DNA of 64,000 nt from Bradyrhizobium sp. WD16. GTDB lineage: Bacteria; Pseudomonadota; Alphaproteobacteria; Rhizobiales; Xanthobacteraceae. Position numbers and translations under genes: made by a program. Every line of letters starts with the position of its first letter. Within the stretch, counting starts at the first letter, position 1. Shown here piece by piece: positions 9,234-18,216 of this stretch. The DNA lies in assembly GCF_024181725.1 (NCBI RefSeq), contig NZ_CP028908.1:1178001-1242000 (forward strand). Reading direction: 5' to 3'. The notes beneath the pieces are model-generated. The model was not told the origin of the DNA and searched no databases. It worked only from the letters and a program-made list of their open reading frames with translations.

Positions 9234-11117
9234 TCAGCCCTGCGCTTGCGCCGCCGATCCCGCAGCCGTCACTGCCCCTTGCGGCCGCTTGGCGTAGAGG
9301 GCCGCGATCTCATCGGCGAAGCGACGCTCCAGAGCCCCCCGCTTGTTCTTCAGGGTTGGCGTCAGCAATCCCGCTTCGATGGTCCACGGCTCGGTCGACC
9401 ACCACACCGCGCGGGGCGTCGCGTAGGCGGGGTACATCTTCACGGCGCCGGCGATCCGCTCGATCAGAAAAGCCGACTGCGCGGCGGATGGATCGCCGGC
9501 CATCACGGCGGCGGCCAGCCGGCTTCGTTCCGTTTCCCAGGCGCGCGGATTGAGCACGGCCAGCACCGCGAGAAACGGGCGGTCGTCGCCGACGACCATG
9601 GCCTGCTCGAACAGCGGATCGGCAAGGATCGCGGTCTCGAGATCGACCGGCCCGATCTTTTCGCCGGTCGACGTCACCAGAATGTCCTTGATCCTTCCGG
9701 TAATGAAGATCCGGCCATTCTCGAAGCGCGCCTGATCGCCACTGTGCAGCCAGCCATCGCCTCCTTTCACCCGCAGCGTCTCCTCGGGCTTGCCCCAGTA
9801 ACCCATCATCACCGTGGCCCCCCAGATCAGGAGTTCCTGATCGTCGCTGAGTTTCACCTCAACGCCCTCCAGCGCCCGACCGACCGATCGCGGATCGTTG
9901 TCGTCCGGAAGATTGACACAGACCACCGGCGAGGTTTCGGTCATGCCGTAGCCCTGCAGCAGGTCGAGCCCCAGCGCGAGGAACAGGCGGATCACCGGTT
10001 CGGCGATCGGCGCACCGCCGCTGACGGCAAGACGCAGCCGTCCGCCGAACTCGCCCAGCACCTTGTCGGCGACCAGCGCTTTCAGCAGCGGCCAGGCGAG
10101 ACGGTCGAACATCGATACGCGCGTTCGCTGCTGCCGCGCCTCAAAGCGGCGGCTTCCGACCGACAGCGTCAGGTCCAGCAGCGTGCGATCGAGGCGCCCC
10201 GCCCTCGCCCGATGCTCCATCACCTTGGCGTAGACCCGCTCGTAGATTCGCGGCACGGATACCAGCACCGTCGGCCGCACCTCCTTCAGATCCTCGGGAA
10301 GCAGGCGAACCGATCGCGCATAGGCGACGCAGCCGCCGGCAGCGATGGCGCCGTAATATCCGACGGTCCGCTCGAAGGTGTGCGACAGCGGCAGGAAAGA
10401 GAGCAGAACGTCATGCTCGCCGGTCAGCATGCGCCGGGCGCAGGCCTTGACGTCGGAGAGAATGTTGTCGTGGGAAAGCATCACGCCCTTCGGCCTGCCG
10501 GTGGTGCCGGAGGTGTAGACGATCGCTGCGAGATCATCGGGTCGAACCGCGACCTCTCTCGGCCTTGCGCCGGCTCCGGACTGCAGCCAGCTGTCGAGCG
10601 CCACGATGCGGCGGTCGTTCCCGGCGAGATCCGCAACGCCGTTGGTGGCGCAGACCACCCGCTTGAGCTGATCGCCGGGATCACCCGCCGCCAGAATAGA
10701 CTGCCACCGCTCGACGGAATCGACCAGCAGCAGCGATGCGCCGCAGTCGCGCAGGATGTAGACGACGCTGTCGGGATTATCGACCGCATGCAGCGGCACC
10801 GGAACGTGACCGCGCGACAGCGCGGCCTGGTCCATGGCGATGTGCTCGATGCCGTTGGGCATCAGGATCGCGATCCGTGCGCCTCTCTCGAAGCCTTCCG
10901 CAGCGAGGGCATTTCGCCACGGCTCGCAATGTTCGTCGAACCCCTGCCAGGAAAACCGCGTCCACCGTCCGGCAGCCGGATCGAAGCGCCGATAGGCTTC
11001 CGCACGCGGCGTCTGCACCACGCGCCAATGCAGCAGTGCCGGCAAGGTCTCCACCTCCATCAGACCGGCGGGAAGCACCGCGTCTGGGGCGTGGGGCGAA
11101 GTCGACGGATCACTCAA
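9234..11117 (-). CDS. Long-chain acyl-CoA synthetase (AMP-forming, FadD/FAA1 type)
   Basis: The protein (627 residues from a TTG at 11117, 608 from ATG 11060) is an ANL-superfamily enzyme that activates fatty acids with ATP and CoA. It has the P-loop-like [11 protein letters not shown], the LPLSHTFER segment, the GYGMTETSP motif and the WLHSGDQ/ITGRIKDI adenylate-binding region. The TTG is preceded by AGGGA at 7 bases; the ATG has no obvious ribosome site but begins right at the conserved METLP-like start, so the start is unsettled. The open frame extends upstream to 11645, but that part is antisense to the next gene and not real. It lies about 165 bases from a coiled-coil gene on the same strand. 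Confidence 0.87.
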   Translation of the reverse strand: MSDPSTSPHAPDAVLPAGLMEVETLPALLHWRVVQTPRAEAYRRFDPAAGRWTRFSWQGFDEHCEPWRNALAAEGFERGARIAILMPNGIEHIAMDQAALSRGHVPVPLHAVDNPDSVVYILRDCGASLLLVDSVERWQSILAAGDPGDQLKRVVCATNGVADLAGNDRRIVALDSWLQSGAGARPREVAVRPDDLAAIVYTSGTTGRPKGVMLSHDNILSDVKACARRMLTGEHDVLLSFLPLSHTFERTVGYYGAIAAGGCVAYARSVRLLPEDLKEVRPTVLVSVPRIYERVYAKVMEHRARAGRLDRTLLDLTLSVGSRRFEARQQRTRVSMFDRLAWPLLKALVADKVLGEFGGRLRLAVSGGAPIAEPVIRLFLALGLDLLQGYGMTETSPVVCVNLPDDNDPRSVGRALEGVEVKLSDDQELLIWGATVMMGYWGKPEETLRVKGGDGWLHSGDQARFENGRIFITGRIKDILVTSTGEKIGPVDLETAILADPLFEQAMVVGDDRPFLAVLAVLNPRAWETERSRLAAAVMAGDPSAAQSAFLIERIAGAVKMYPAYATPRAVWWSTEPWTIEAGLLTPTLKNKRGALERRFADEIAALYAKRPQGAVTAAGSAAQAQG

Positions 11118-11281
11118 GACGAAGTCCCTGTGGCCGTACCGGACGCAAGCCCGCCGCAGTCTCGCGCCGCTCGGCCGAACACCCGTCGCCGCCGGCACGG
11201 GCGGCGAGACGGCACAGCTATCCTGCGCGAGGGCGCCGATCAAGCCGCGGAGATCACGGCCGGACGCAGCGCGCCTCGTCC

Positions 11282-11884
11282 TCAGGCGCCCGGACGGGTG
11301 CGCTTGAGCGCATCCCACGCCGCCTGATTGGCGCGATCGAAGGCCGCACGGGATTCCGTCAGAGCGGCGTTGAGCGCCGCCCAGGATTCGGTCCCCGCCT
11401 GCTTCAGCTTCTGGAAATTGGCCTCCGCCTCGGATGCCTCGGCCTTCATCTGCGCAACGGTGGTGTCGAGATCGGCCCGGCGGTCGGCCGCGAAATCCGC
11501 CGCGGCGGCATTGAACTTGTCGGCCGCCTCGCGCCAAGCCTTCAGCTGGGCGGCCGCGACGTCCTGAAAAGTCGCCTGCTGCTGCTTGAGCTGCTGGCCG
11601 ACGACGTCGACATAACGTTTGACCTCGGTCTGAAAGCCGTTCCACTCGGCTTCGAGCTGGGTCTTACCGCGCTCCCACGCGGCTTCGCCCGCCTGGGTCT
11701 GCTGCTTCAGGGTTTCGTCGAACTCGGCGCGCTTCTTGCGCAGATCGGCCATGAGCTGATCGGCAGCGGCGCGGGACTCGGCCTTGACCTCATTCGCCCT
11801 GCTTTCCAGCGACGCCAGCAGGGCGTCCATCTCGTCGATCCGCTCCTTGGCCCAGTTGAGATAGACATGCATGCTGCTGGCCAT
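11282..11884 (-). CDS. Hypothetical alanine-rich coiled-coil protein, 200 aa
   Basis: The product is almost entirely predicted helix: long heptad-rich stretches of A, E, K, Q and D, with regularly spaced W/F residues (WAKERIDEMD, EAAWERGKTQ, ESWAALNAAL), no signal peptide and no cysteine. This resembles phasin-like or apolipoprotein-like amphipathic proteins, but I cannot place it in a named family. The start at 11884 is supported by GGAGG six bases upstream; an ATG at 11929 is rejected. It precedes the acyl-CoA synthetase on the same strand, which would suit a role at a lipid or polymer surface, but that is speculation. Confidence 0.7.
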   Translation of the reverse strand: MASSMHVYLNWAKERIDEMDALLASLESRANEVKAESRAAADQLMADLRKKRAEFDETLKQQTQAGEAAWERGKTQLEAEWNGFQTEVKRYVDVVGQQLKQQQATFQDVAAAQLKAWREAADKFNAAAADFAADRRADLDTTVAQMKAEASEAEANFQKLKQAGTESWAALNAALTESRAAFDRANQAAWDALKRTRPGA

Positions 11885-12116
11885 GATCGCCTCCGGTGTG
11901 ACAAGGGAGGAATTCATTGGCACGGTCACACGTTCCGGGTTTGACGTGAATCAAGCAGAAGAACGCCGGCCCGCCCCCATGAACAATCATGGTGTCTCCC
12001 GCGCCGATCGCTGCCGTGGCATGGCCTTCTGTCTCGCCCTCGTCCCAGAACTGAATCGCTCCCTTGCCGAGTGGTTTCACGACAGGTTACATGTAACCTG
12101 TCCGAAGGACCGAGTC

Positions 12117-12341
12117 ATGACATCGGCGAGAGGCGTCAAGCCCACCAAGGTGAAGGTTTAGGAACACCGCGCCCGACTGCGCGCCCAGGGCCTGCGGCCG
12201 ATCCAGATCTGGGTGCCTGACGTGCGCGCCTCGTCCTTCCGGGCGGAGGCGCACAGGCAATCGCTGGCGGTGGCGGCGAGCGTCCATGCGGCCGAGGATC
12301 AGGCGTTCATCGACGCGGTCTCCGACCGGGATGATGAATGA
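12117..12341 (+). pseudogene. MazE-family antitoxin with an in-frame stop
   Basis: The frame starts MTSARGVKPTKVKV, then hits TAG at 12159-12161. Beyond it the same frame continues with RARLRAQGLRPIQIWVPD, then RQSLAVAAS and DQAFIDAVSD, which is the body of alphaproteobacterial MazE-like antitoxins. In relatives the interrupted position is usually Tyr, so TAC/TAT to TAG is the likely lesion. The end overlaps the toxin start by four bases (ATGA), as in intact modules. Internal reinitiation at a downstream GTG or CTG cannot be excluded. With the toxin frameshift beside it, the module appears inactivated. Confidence 0.75.
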
Positions 12342-12693
12342 GACGGGGGGAGATCCGGACCGTCTCCGGCGGCAAGGACGATGCGCGCAAGCCGCGCCCT
12401 GTCGTCATCGTGCAGGACGACTCCTTCGATGCGACCGACTCGATCATGATCTGCGCCTTCACCACCAATCCGACCGAAGCGCCCCTGTTCCGGCTGCTGG
12501 TAGAGCCGAACGAGCGCGACGGCTGCGCTCTCCCTCCCGGCGGATGGTGGACAAGATCACCACCGTCCCGAAGTCCAAGGTCGGCGAGAGGATCGGGCGG
12601 CTGGACGACGAGGACGTGGTCCGGCTCAACCAGGCCGTGATGGTGTTCGTCGGCCTGGCGGTGTCGCCGAGAACGGACCGGAAAGAGGAATGA
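12338..12693 (+). pseudogene. MazF/PemK-type toxin with a frameshift
   Basis: The first frame reads MRRGEIRTVSGGKDDARKPR and continues through VVIVQDDSFDATDSIMICAF to about base 12523, matching the N-terminal half of MazF/PemK ribonuclease toxins. The C-terminal half (MVDKITTVPKSKVGERIGRL and onward to VFVGLA) is in another frame, and the two join if one C is restored in GGC-TGCGC near 12523 (expected GGC-CTG-CGC, for LRSPSR). The protein as written would lose the conserved DKITTVPK segment, so it should be inactive. A sequencing error could mimic this, but the antitoxin carries an independent lesion. Confidence 0.8.
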
Positions 12694-12778
12694 TGGGAAG
12701 CCCCGCGACCAAGGTGAATTCTGGCGCGGCGAAAACATGGGCTATTCTGCCCGTCCGGCGCCCGCGCGATACTGCGGA

Positions 12779-13350
12779 GATGCCCCGGCCGTCCTCGACC
12801 GAAGGCAGGAGCGATCCGAGCGCCAGCGCCAGCACATTGTCGAACTGAACAGGCGTGCGGCGGCTCCGAAGCGCGCCTTAAGCGCCTCGACGCCGCCATC
12901 GAGGCGGGCGTCGCCGATCTGGACGACCCGGCGCTCAAGGACAGGATCGACGGCCTCAAGGCCATCTGCGATCAGGCGAAGGCTGACGCCGAGCGAGCGC
13001 AGGCAATGCTTCAGAACTCAGGGAGCCGGGCGGTTACGCCGGAGATGCTCAGCAAGTTCGCCCGCGCCGCGCGCCAGCGTATCCGCCTTGAAGGTGGTGG
13101 CTATCGCCGCGACTATCCGCGCGCCCTCGCGCAGCGGGTCGAGGTCGATACCGGCGAGGTCAAGATTATGGGATCGAAGTCCCGGCTGCTTCAGGCGCTG
13201 GTGGCAGGCTCTGGCGTAAACGCGGTGCCCGCTTGGGGACTGAAATGGCGGAGAGAGCGGGATTCGAACCCGCGATACGGTTTCCCGTATACACACTTTC
13301 CAGGCGTGCGCCTTCAACCACTCGGCCACCTCTCCGTGCGCCCTGTCTAG
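12779..13350 (+). pseudogene. 3' remnant of a serine site-specific recombinase
   Basis: Only the C-terminal third of a large serine recombinase survives. Residues like VLDRRQERSERQRQHIVELN are in one frame, then from about 12865 EARLKRLDAAIEAGVADLDD and the rest follow in another, so there is a frameshift as well as loss of the catalytic N-terminus. The second frame runs to LLQALVAGSGVNAVPAWG and through the antisense of tRNA-Ser. Recombinases of this type commonly sit with their 3' end against a tRNA-Ser gene, so this is probably the scar of an element integrated there. It could not catalyse recombination. Confidence 0.75.
13246..13335 (-). tRNA. tRNA-Ser(GGA)
   Basis: The reverse strand folds as a long-variable-arm tRNA: acceptor GGAGAGG paired with TCTCTCC, discriminator G, encoded CCA (13246-13248), a D arm, an anticodon arm CACGC-CTGGAAA-GTGTG with GGA at 13299-13301, a long variable arm and a GCGGG-TTCGAAT-CCCGC T arm. 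Its 3' end is the likely attachment site for the decayed element to its left. Confidence 0.97.
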
Positions 13351-13553
13351 GCGGGGTCTGGCGGGTTTTGCAAGAGACCACGGCAACCCGGCCCGATATT
13401 TCCACAACCCCATGATAAACAAGATTAATTTTCGTCCGCCCGACGAGGAGCCGCCGCGAGCTTGATTTTGCCGGCTATCCCGGCGACACCTGCAGCCAGT
13501 CCGCTCCGCCAACTTCCGCTCCGCCGAGCCCCGTCATCCGCCGCCGGTCAACG

Positions 13554-13793
13554 ATGCCCTCCTCCGCCGCGCCCGAGATCGTGCTCGCCCTCCAGGGGCT
13601 GAAGTGCCCCCTGCCGGTCCTGCGCACCCGCAAGGCCCTCGGCCGGGTTCGCCGCGGCGCGGTCGTCATCGTCGAGTGCACCGATCCGCTGGCGGCCGTC
13701 GACATCCCGGCCCTGGTGCAGGAGACCGGCGATATCCTGGAAACCGCCGACCGCTCCGGCGAGGTGCTGAGCTTCCGCATCCGCAAGCGCTGA
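13554..13793 (+). CDS. TusA-family sulfurtransferase (SirA-like)
   Basis: This 79-residue protein has the TusA-family signature CPLPVLRTRKAL with the reactive cysteine at residue 18, followed by the short alpha/beta fold ending FRIRKR. TusA-like proteins carry persulfide sulfur on that cysteine for tRNA thiolation, molybdenum cofactor formation or sulfur trafficking. It stands alone between tRNA-Ser and convergent otsA. Length and motif are normal; which sulfur pathway it serves cannot be told from context. Confidence 0.9.
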   Translation: MPSSAAPEIVLALQGLKCPLPVLRTRKALGRVRRGAVVIVECTDPLAAVDIPALVQETGDILETADRSGEVLSFRIRKR

Positions 13794-13925
13794 ACGGGCC
13801 CGGCAACGGCCCGACCACAATGGTCACGTGTTCGTCGCTCAGGAATGCGGGATGGTGCCGCCGGAAGATCGCGACGCCTCGAACAGGTGCTGTGCGCCCT
13901 GCGCGGTGCGAATCAATCCGGTCGG

Positions 13926-15416
13926 TTACGGCATCCTGCCGGCGCCCATCGAATAGAGCGGCCGGACGGCGGGGATGTGGTAGTCGACGCGCTGGTTGCG
14001 GGCGCTGTGCGCCTCCTCCAGCGCGGCAACGAAATCGGTCGACCATTTCTGGATCGTGCCGCCGCGCAGTTTCTTCATCATGGCGTTCCAGCGCAGCGAC
14101 CGCTCCGGCAGCGGCATGGCGACCGCGGTAGCGATCGCGCGTGCGACGGCGTCGATATCGTGCGGGTTGACCAGCAGCGCGGCATCGAGCTCGTTGGCAG
14201 CGCCGGCGAATTTGGACAGCACCAGCACGCCAGGGTCAGACGGATTCTGTGCGGCAACATATTCCTTGGCGACCAGATTCATGCCGTCGTGCAGCGGCGT
14301 GACGACGCCGACCTGGGCGACGCGATAGAAGCCGGCGAGCATGGTCTGACTGAAGCCCTTGCTGAGATAGCGGATCGGCGTCCAATCGACCTCGCCATGG
14401 CGGCCGTTGACGTCGGTGACCATCCGCGCCAGCTGGTTCTGCAACCTGCCATAGGCCTCGATGGTGCCGCGTGATGGCGTCGCGATCTGCAGCAGCGAAA
14501 TGCACCGCTTGAGCTCGGGCCGGCGGGTGAAGAGATGGTCGAAGGCATCAATGCGGTTGACGAGACCCTTGGAGTAGTCGATGCGGTCGACGCCGATGGC
14601 GAGCTTGGCGCCATGCAGGCTCTGGCGCAGGCGCGTCACGTCGGGATGGGCCGCGGCGCGGGCGGCATGCTGGGTGAACCCCTCGACGTCGATCCCGATC
14701 GGGAAGACCGCGAGGCGCGACGCGCCGTAGCGCGAGACCACCACACCGTTCTGCACCGGCAGACGCATCTCGGTCTCGAGATAGGCGATGAAGTTGTCGC
14801 AATCCTCCTCGGTCTGAAAGCCGATGAGATCGTAGGCCAGCATGGCGCCGATCAGGTCGCGGTGGTTGGGCACTCCCAGCACGACCCCACGTTCCGGCCA
14901 CGGCGTATGCAGAAAGAAACCGATCGGCTCGCGCACGCCGAGCTCGCGCAGCTCGGCGCCGAGCGCGAGGAAGTGGTAATCCTGGATCCAGAAGGCGCTG
15001 TCCGGCTTGCGGAAGCGCAACAGCGCCCGCGCCATGAAGGCATTCACCGAACGATACGAGGAATAATCCTCGGCGGCGACGCGGATCAGGTCGGGCCGCG
15101 AATGCAGCGCCGGCCACAGTGCCGAGTTGGCGAAACCTTCGTAGTAGCCGCCGTAGCAATCCGCCGGCAGATCGACCATGGCCAGTGCACCGTTACCGAG
15201 CGCCTCAATACGCGGAAACGGTTCCTTCTGCGCGCCGTCGCGAACGCGGCCGCTCGAACCGACCCAGATGGCGCCCGACTTCTCCACGACAGGAAGCAGC
15301 GCAGCTGCGAGCCCACCAGTCATCGGTTCGTTCGGTTTGATGCGCGCGACGCGGTTCGACACCACCACCAGATTCACAGGCCGCTCTCCGGATTTGTTCG
15401 CCAGATAAACCGCCAT
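13926..15416 (-). CDS. otsA: Alpha,alpha-trehalose-phosphate synthase (UDP-forming)
   Basis: The 496-residue protein is a GT20 glycosyltransferase making trehalose 6-phosphate from UDP-glucose and glucose 6-phosphate in the cytoplasm. It has the early VVVSNRVAR motif, the WIQDYHFLALG segment, GVDRIDYSKGL, and the nucleotide-binding LHDGMNLVAKEYVAAQ region, all in the usual order. The start MAVYLANKSGERP lies just ahead of the conserved core. The phosphatase gene otsB is 325 bases upstream on the same strand, so the two may be one pathway unit, with a possible separate promoter in the AT-richer gap. Confidence 0.97.
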   Translation of the reverse strand: MAVYLANKSGERPVNLVVVSNRVARIKPNEPMTGGLAAALLPVVEKSGAIWVGSSGRVRDGAQKEPFPRIEALGNGALAMVDLPADCYGGYYEGFANSALWPALHSRPDLIRVAAEDYSSYRSVNAFMARALLRFRKPDSAFWIQDYHFLALGAELRELGVREPIGFFLHTPWPERGVVLGVPNHRDLIGAMLAYDLIGFQTEEDCDNFIAYLETEMRLPVQNGVVVSRYGASRLAVFPIGIDVEGFTQHAARAAAHPDVTRLRQSLHGAKLAIGVDRIDYSKGLVNRIDAFDHLFTRRPELKRCISLLQIATPSRGTIEAYGRLQNQLARMVTDVNGRHGEVDWTPIRYLSKGFSQTMLAGFYRVAQVGVVTPLHDGMNLVAKEYVAAQNPSDPGVLVLSKFAGAANELDAALLVNPHDIDAVARAIATAVAMPLPERSLRWNAMMKKLRGGTIQKWSTDFVAALEEAHSARNQRVDYHIPAVRPLYSMGAGRMP

Positions 15417-15741
15417 TCATCAATATGGTTCCTGAGCGGCACGGTGTTTCCTCCGGTGCATCGCCGTGACGAATTGATATCACGTGCGAAATTCACTCCC
15501 CCGGCGATCGGGCGCGCGGCTTCTACAAAGTAAAATTCACAAAGCCAGTGAAAGTCAGGCGTCGATGTGGCGACGCTGCGGCAACAGGAACCGGTGAATG
15601 ATTGAGAAAAACTCCGGCCGTACCTGCGCGAAAATGCGCACCGGCTTTCCGATAAGATCACGCGGCATGAAAAGTTGGAGCGCGATTGCGTCGTGATTTG
15701 ACGCTGTCGCGTCTGACGACGAGCGCGCAGCCGCGCGAGCC
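15417..15741. other. Gap between otsA and otsB
   Basis: These 325 bases contain no gene I can support. A less GC-rich stretch (about 15520-15560, TACAAAGTAAAATTCACAAAG) could hold an otsA promoter; nothing more specific is visible. Confidence 0.4.
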
Positions 15742-16548
15742 TCAGCTGGCACCCGTCGCCAATTGCTGCAGCCAGTTGCGCACGTGAGCCGGGCCCTCGA
15801 AATGCCCCGCGACTCCACGGGCAGGGCGTCCGACCGAAAAAGCAAAGCCGCGCAGATCCGGCATGATGTCGAACACAGTTTCGTCCGTGACATCGTCACC
15901 CAAGAATACTGGGGTACGCCCACGAAACGGCGACTGCGCCATCAGCGCCCGCACGCCGCTCGCCTTGTTGAATCCTGCCGGCTTGATCTCGCACACCGCC
16001 TTTCCAGGCAGCACCTCGATCGGCGCGTCGGGCAGGTCGGCGCGGAGCTGCGCCACCGCAGCGAAGATCGCATGCTCGGCATCCGGCGCCAGCCGGAAAT
16101 GAAGCGCCAGCGAATAGCCCTTGTCCTCGAGCAGAATGCCGGGGCTGAGATCGGCGATCCTGGCGATGCGGCGCTTGAGATGAGCGTCGATCGGCGGCAC
16201 CGGCGACGGCAGGCGATCGTCGCCTGCCGCGAGCCGCATCTCTGCGCCGTGGCCGCCGACGGCCGGATACTGCGCCGGCGCGAAAATCCGGTCGATATCG
16301 TCGATCGCACGCCCGCTCACCAGCGCCATCGCGCCGCCCGTGCGGGCCAACAGGCCCTGCATCGTCTCCGGCAAGTCATCGGGCACCACGACCTCGCTGG
16401 GCGTCGGCGCAAGCTCGAGCAGCGTACCGTCGATGTCGAGCAGCAGCGCGCAGTCGGCCAGCGGCGGAATCAGCGTGCTCATCACCGGCGCGGCGTCCCA
16501 CGGCAACAATTGCGAGGTCGACAGCGCGGCGCCTCGTACGTCATCCAT
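15742..16548 (-). CDS. otsB: Trehalose-6-phosphate phosphatase
   Basis: A 268-residue HAD-superfamily phosphatase converting trehalose 6-phosphate to trehalose. The nucleophile motif LLLDIDGTLLEL and the distal acid motif GDDVTDETVF are intact, with the family's VGGHGAEMR segment between. The ATG at 16548 is preferred to one at 16575 because of a GGAG ribosome site about ten bases upstream and because the longer form would overlap the MFS gene end. It lies between an MFS transporter gene (27 bases upstream) and otsA, suggesting a trehalose-linked cluster. Confidence 0.95.
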   Translation of the reverse strand: MDDVRGAALSTSQLLPWDAAPVMSTLIPPLADCALLLDIDGTLLELAPTPSEVVVPDDLPETMQGLLARTGGAMALVSGRAIDDIDRIFAPAQYPAVGGHGAEMRLAAGDDRLPSPVPPIDAHLKRRIARIADLSPGILLEDKGYSLALHFRLAPDAEHAIFAAVAQLRADLPDAPIEVLPGKAVCEIKPAGFNKASGVRALMAQSPFRGRTPVFLGDDVTDETVFDIMPDLRGFAFSVGRPARGVAGHFEGPAHVRNWLQQLATGAS

Positions 16549-16575
16549 TCTCGATCTACTCCGTTCGCGAACCAC

Positions 16576-18051
16576 TCAATCCGGTGTCGCAGCCAATGGC
16601 CGCGCCACATCTTCCAACGTACGACGCTCGGCGGCGATGGAGAAGCGCCACGCGATCAACGCGGCGGCGACCATCAGGGCCGCGCCGAAAAGATAGCCGG
16701 CGAACAGACTGGTGCGCGAGCCTGAATCGATCAAGGCGCCGAACAGCGCGGGACCGGCGACACCACCCAGCGTCGTGCCGATGGCATAGAACAGCGCGAT
16801 GGCAAAGGCCCGCACCTCCAGCGGAAAATTCTCGCTGACGGTCAGATAGGCCGCGCTCGCCGCCGGCGAGGCGAAGAAGAAGATGATCGTCCAGGCGACG
16901 GTCTGGCCGGTTGCGCCGAGCGCGCCGATCGCGAACAGATAGCCGGACACCGCGAGCAGGATTCCGGACACGCCATAGGTGAACGTGATCATCATTCGCC
17001 GGCCGAGCGTGTCGAACAGGCGGCCGAGCAGCAGCGGCCCGAGGAAATTCCCGGCGGCAAAGGGCAGGATGTACCAGCCGACCTGGTCGGCGGCGATACC
17101 GAAGAAATCGGTCAGCACCAGGGCATAGGTGAAGAAGATGGCGTTGTAGAAGAAGGCCTGGGCCGCCATCAGCGTCAGGCCGACCAGCGCGCGCTGGCGA
17201 TAGGTCCTGAGCAGCGTCAGGCCGACCTCGGCGAGCGGCGTCGCGCGTCGCATGGTGAGGCGGATGCGTGGCAATCGCGCGGCCTGCTCGGCCGCGATCG
17301 GCTGGGCGGATCCCGCCTCGATGTCGGCGACGATGACGCGTGCTTGTTCCGGGCGGCCATGGATCATCAGCCAGCGCGGGCTCTCCGGAATCCACAGCCG
17401 CATCACGAAGATGACGAGACCAAGCGACGCCCCGATGAAGAAGGCGAACCGCCAGCCCAATTCGGGATCGATCACCGCCGGATCGAGCAGTACGATCGCC
17501 GCCGCGGCGCCGATCGCCGCGCCGATCCAGAAGCTGCCGTTGATGACGAGGTCGGTCCAGCCGCGGTAGCGCGCCGGAACGAGTTCCTGGATCGTGGAGT
17601 TGATCGCGGTGTATTCGCCGCCGATACCGGCGCCGGTGAGGAATCGGAACAGGACGAAGCTCGTCATATTCCAGGAGAAGGCGGTCGCCGCGGTGGCGAG
17701 GAGGTAAAGCGCCAGCGTCACGAAGAACAGCTTGCGGCGGCCGATGCGGTCGGTCAGCCAGCCAAAGCCGATGGCGCCGAGCACCGCGCCGGCGAGATAG
17801 AAGCTGGAGGCGATGCCGACATCGAGATTGCTGAGGTGCAGAACCGGGCTCGCTTTCAGCGCCCCGGACACGGCGCCCGCCAGCGTCACCTCAAGCCCAT
17901 CGAGGATCCAGGTGATGCCGAGCGCGATGACGACCAGGGTATGAAACCGGCTCCAGGTCAGTCGATCGAGCCGCGCCGGGATGTCGGTCTCCACGATCCG
18001 CGCCGGCGTTGCGACGCGCACGATGGCCAACCCATCGACATCCACGGCCAT
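16576..18051 (-). CDS. MFS transporter, sugar-porter-like
   Basis: The 491-residue protein has 12 hydrophobic spans, the MFS loop motif WLTDRIGRRKLFF between spans 2 and 3, the RFLTGAGIGGEYTAINS segment in span 4, the PESPRWL motif before the central loop, and LFDTLGRR in the second half. These are hallmarks of the sugar-porter/AAHS branch. The start MAVDVDGLAIV at 18051 follows an AAAGG-type ribosome site. It is 27 bases upstream of otsB and probably cotranscribed, so it may move a sugar or an osmolyte connected with trehalose metabolism; the substrate is not determined by sequence. Confidence 0.88.
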   Translation of the reverse strand: MAVDVDGLAIVRVATPARIVETDIPARLDRLTWSRFHTLVVIALGITWILDGLEVTLAGAVSGALKASPVLHLSNLDVGIASSFYLAGAVLGAIGFGWLTDRIGRRKLFFVTLALYLLATAATAFSWNMTSFVLFRFLTGAGIGGEYTAINSTIQELVPARYRGWTDLVINGSFWIGAAIGAAAAIVLLDPAVIDPELGWRFAFFIGASLGLVIFVMRLWIPESPRWLMIHGRPEQARVIVADIEAGSAQPIAAEQAARLPRIRLTMRRATPLAEVGLTLLRTYRQRALVGLTLMAAQAFFYNAIFFTYALVLTDFFGIAADQVGWYILPFAAGNFLGPLLLGRLFDTLGRRMMITFTYGVSGILLAVSGYLFAIGALGATGQTVAWTIIFFFASPAASAAYLTVSENFPLEVRAFAIALFYAIGTTLGGVAGPALFGALIDSGSRTSLFAGYLFGAALMVAAALIAWRFSIAAERRTLEDVARPLAATPD

Positions 18052-18216
18052 GTCCGCACCTTTCGTCTGGCGTTCCGCGGCCGTGCCAAACGTCAACCCC
18101 CGGAGCGAGCCCCGGGGGCAATGGGTGGATGCTGGTCAGTCCGCGTTGCGGCAGGATCAACGCCGGTGCAGCCGGCGAGTTCCGTCTGCCAAGCGAGTGC
18201 GCCGGTGCGAGCCGCC

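Noticed and set aside
9246-11327. Plus-strand frame of 693 codons opposite the acyl-CoA synthetase
   Set aside because: Arginine- and histidine-rich shadow with no recognisable domain; the minus-strand gene has all ANL motifs.
13006-13350. Intact small protein ending over tRNA-Ser
   Set aside because: The frame continues a truncated recombinase and then translates the antisense of the tRNA; it is a remnant, not a separate gene.
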